The notes beneath the pieces were generated by a model. That model did not search any database. It was not told the origin of the DNA and worked only from the letters and a program-made list of their open reading frames with translations. A DNA stretch of 10,945 bases from Porogramme epimiltina (taxonomy: Eukaryota; Basidiomycota; Agaricomycetes; Polyporales; Polyporaceae), in contig FTLJ01000561.1 in the NCBI GenBank assembly GCA_900155495.1, positions 1 through 10,945 on the forward strand, written 5' to 3'. Shown here in pieces: positions 8,376 through 10,945 of this stretch. Both the position numbers and the translations under genes were made by a program. Each line of letters begins with the position of its first letter. The stretch's first letter is position 1.

Positions 8376-9295
8376 ACAGTTTTATGTATATGCGCGGGAG
8401 CTTCACCCAGTGAGGGTCCGCTTCCCGGATGCTTACTAGTGTGCTTCCGAGACTAGTGATCACTACACTGGATCTGTATATGCATGTACACCACCCACAG
8501 TTTCTCCCTGATTCCATTCGTCTCACCTTCTAGCTGATTGTCCCTGAGGGCTATACGATAAAAAGGACGTATATTGTAGTCGACGACGTCTCTCGCTACA
8601 ATTGTTGGCGTCAACGCAGTAGCCCGCCCGCTAACCATCGATTCCGATCGCGCCTCCATGAGAACCAATATGCCCAACCCGTCCGCGTCACCGCCCACTA
8701 CGCCGAATCCCGCTGCTGCCGCCATCCACCACCTCTCCACGTCCCGCGCACGCGTCTTCGCCGTCATCGGGGTGGACTGCACGCCGGTGCGCTCGTCGGT
8801 CGTGAGGAAGCGCGTCGTTCCTCTCCCGGCCGCGTCGGGGCGATGTCTCCAGCCACGAACTTCGGCGCATCACAGGCGGGTGCGTCGAGCCTCTCATGGA
8901 GACGAGTAGGGCATCAGTTGAACGGTACCCGACGAAGAGGCTGTTCGAAGCGCCATCCTTGCGGTCGGCGGGCCAGCAGCGGCGCTGTCTTGATTTCCCG
9001 CGACCGCGGCGGCGGCGCCAGCGCGCAGACCGCATGTCGAATCGACACACTACGTATAAGTGTGCTGTCGAGCCTTTTGAGGGCGCGGCAAGTAGGGGGG
9101 ATGCACCATCGGGGGAGTCCGAAGAAATGGGAACGTGACCTTGGGGCCTTAGAAGTTCAGGTGCAGCGCGGCGCGGGGGGTGGCTGAGGGATGTCGATGA
9201 GCCACAACGCGCTCTGTGGGGGGTAACAGATGTAACCAAGCTGAGCGCGGCGAGATCTTCGGCCAGACTAGGATTCGTACGAAGCATGTCCTGTC
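8376..9295. other. Spacer, unit 2 proximal part; no confident gene
   Basis: This is the counterpart of 2781-3702. It holds the 79-codon version of the small plus-strand frame (ATG 8670, or in-frame ATG 8658; stop 8907-8909), with a TATA-like run near 8570. Minus-strand open frames also cover it, but comparison with unit 1 shows a roughly neutral mix of silent and replacement changes. No known family was recognised. Confidence 0.38.
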
Positions 9296-9352
9296 CTAAA
9301 TGAAGGGTATGATAAGTGTGGAGAGAAAGGAACTGAAAAAGGAGGTGCTTAC
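9296..9352 (-). other. Candidate intron a, unit 2 minus strand (57 nt)
   Basis: Donor GTAAGC follows TTTCG and the acceptor is TTTAG. It is identical in length and splice sites to 3703-3759. Confidence 0.45.
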
Positions 9353-9478
9353 CGAAACAACCTAACCTACTAATATCACCTCAGTCGCCGCCCTCATCCT
9401 ACAAATCCGCTTGGGCTTCGTCGAGTATAGACTGTAGATCGTAAGCTGATACGTCTGAGCATGCGTAGGTAGCTAGAG

Positions 9479-9567
9479 CTGTTGCATTGATCGATGCTAA
9501 GTGTTAAGGCGGGGAACGAGGCGCGTTGAGACTAAGGACAGAAAGGGTCAAAAGAAGGATGACATAC
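9479..9567 (-). other. Candidate intron b, unit 2 minus strand (89 nt)
   Basis: The donor is GTATGT and the acceptor CAACAG, with CTCAAC and TTAAC branch-like sequences inside. It has the same length as 3883-3971. Confidence 0.45.
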
Positions 9568-10211
9568 TTGTGCGAGGCGGCGCATCCGCTGTGTGTGGCA
9601 AGGTGCGGAGAAGAAATCTGGCCTTGTGTGCATGCTAGAAGGCTTGAAGCTGCGCGTGCAGACATGGGTGGGTGAAGGCTGCAACAAGGATCATACTGTG
9701 AGAACGCAGGGAAGAGGTGGACACAGTGGAGGGAGACGTACCTGAGACGACCGCCCCTCCACCGCTCTCCGTACGACCATGCTCCATTCCCTATGCGGCC
9801 ATCCCCTCCAGCATTTCTTGTCACAGGCACATGGCCAAACGGTCGACATCGAGATTCAAGCAGCTTGACGAGCGAACAGTCATTGTGCAACAGAACGGGT
9901 GTAGGGGTGGGGCCGGAGGAAACAAACACCGCTGGACATCGGTAGGGTGGGCTGCGTTGAGAGGGGGAACATATCGTAAGCCCAGCGGTAGGGGCGGGGA
10001 GCGTACAGAGAGACGGATAAGGGCAGCCAAACGGCGAAAGCGTGGTCGCGAGGGACTGGAGGGTTCAGGGTGGCGCTCGGAGTGCTTGAAAAGCGTCACT
10101 TTCCAGTGTCTGTGAGCCGCACGGGAGACATCGAGGGGAATGGCGGCCAATAGGCTGGCCGGTGGTCCGAGCAGCGAAGACGACGAGGAGCAAGCTCAGC
10201 ACGACGTCCAT

Positions 10212-10945
10212 GGGCGCTAAGACCTCGATCGACTCCCGGGCCGTCGCGCGTGTGTCATCAACGTCCACGTGCACGCGGCGTTCCCACTTTCCTTCCTCGC
10301 CGCCGTCAACGTCAGCCCTTGGCCCTTGGCTCAAGACACGCTCCAACCGTACTTCTGCGCCAGTCCACCTCGAGGTGCCAGCCAAGGAGGGTCACGCTAC
10401 CCTCTGCCTCGATCACAACGTCCTCACCGCTCCTCTCAGGTCGGAGGCTCTATTCGCATCCGCCCGTGTTGATCGCCACCGCCCTCCTTTGCTGACCGCC
10501 GTCAAGAACTAGTCCTCGGATTGGAGGGTTCCCTACGTAGCGTGCTGGATGCTCCTGCATTCTTTGCTCCTCGTAATAAAGTTTTATTTTGAGGTCGTGC
10601 ATACGATTACTGCCCGCGGTGTGCCAACAAGACCCCCTAGTGCGAGCATGGCCACCCAACTGCTCCAAGCGCGTCAGAGTCTGAACGACGTGGAGGGATC
10701 GGTGCTTTAGGTGAGCCTGTGCCTTCTCTTGCGTTCTCATGAAATCATGCTAAATAACAACAGGAGAAGCACCTCTGACTGGGCACATCCTGTCATAACG
10801 ACCCTCGTCGTGTCCAAATTCAGGCTGACACGTGTGGAAGAGTGATCAGCTCGCCCCTTCGGGCACGGGGCCGCACAAGGCCCGATCTTGCTCTTCTGTG
10901 CCTCGCGCCGTCCACCCTTCTTCCGCGTGGGCGCCGTCCGCACCA
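10212..10945. promoter_or_regulatory. Spacer leading to the probable upstream region of a third HET copy
   Basis: This stretch aligns with 4610-5345 of unit 1, whose right end is the upstream region of HET copy 2. It contains no convincing gene. An AATAAA at 10575-10580 is followed after GT by TTTATT, so the poly(A)-like motif reads on both strands; unit 1 lacks it. The last part (10842-10945) matches 5206-5345 and would be expected to run into the leader of another HET gene. Confidence 0.45.

Larger units (their letters stand above)
9296..10211 (-). ncRNA. Putative spliced minus-strand transcript, unit 2 (lncRNA or decayed gene)
   Basis: This is the counterpart of the unit 1 minus-strand unit. 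The introns are 9296-9352 (57 nt), 9479-9567 (89) and 9679-9741 (63), with donors GTAAGC, GTATGT and GTACGT. The internal exons are 9353-9478 (126 nt) and 9568-9678 (111 nt). The fourth donor of unit 1 has been lost through a small deletion near 10022-10035. Exon 9353-9478 has stop codons in all three minus-strand frames, so an uninterrupted protein through it is excluded. At the proposed 5' side, ATG 10211-10209 opens a 49-codon frame whose first residues (MDVVLSLLLVVFAA) resemble a secretion signal. Unit 1 keeps similar residues nearby but in a broken frame. The boundaries are approximate and transcription is inferred only from splice sites. Confidence 0.37.
5632..10945. repeat. Tandem repeat unit 2 (incomplete at right edge)
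   Basis: This is the second, direct-orientation copy of unit 1. It runs through HET copy 2, the post-stop tail, the spacer with its minus-strand splice-site series, and into the upstream region of a probable next copy. The last 50 or so bases still match unit 1 at about 5290-5345, so the repeat does not end in view. Confidence 0.88.

Overview
The window looks like nuclear DNA from a filamentous basidiomycete, probably an Agaricomycete such as a polypore (an inference, not proven). The evidence is GC-rich DNA, short GT-AG introns of 54-89 nt, and two genes with a fungal heterokaryon-incompatibility (HET) domain of the type found in large basidiomycete paralogue families.

The whole window is a tandem duplication. 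Position 1 aligns with 5632, and the match continues in order through both genes and the spacer between them until 10945, which aligns with about 5345. The period is about 5.6 kb and about 1.94 units are visible, so neither end of the array is in view. Each unit has, in order: a plus-strand two-exon HET gene; a short stretch past its stop codon that looks like a lost C-terminal tail; about 2.7 kb of spacer without a convincing protein gene; and the promoter and 5' leader of the next HET gene. HET copy 1 (exons <1-921 and 979-2493) lacks only about 19 N-terminal codons. HET copy 2 (5575-6558 and 6622-8058) is complete at 806 residues and has a 5'-UTR intron (5511-5564). The right edge holds the upstream DNA expected of a third copy.

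Both HET genes look functional: every coding indel between them is a multiple of three, and a 65-residue core is identical in protein despite about 14 silent changes. Both end in a coiled coil built from 33-bp (11-residue) repeats. They lack the NACHT/WD40 modules of classical HET-E proteins.

The most unusual feature is in the spacer. On the minus strand, both units carry an ordered series of good splice sites giving introns of identical length (57 and 89 nt), a third intron (69/63 nt), and exons of 111/111 and 123/126 nt, but no reading frame conserved between the copies. This suggests a spliced non-coding transcript, or a decayed gene, lying convergent to each HET gene. No tRNA, rRNA, CRISPR array, or recognisable transposon was found.
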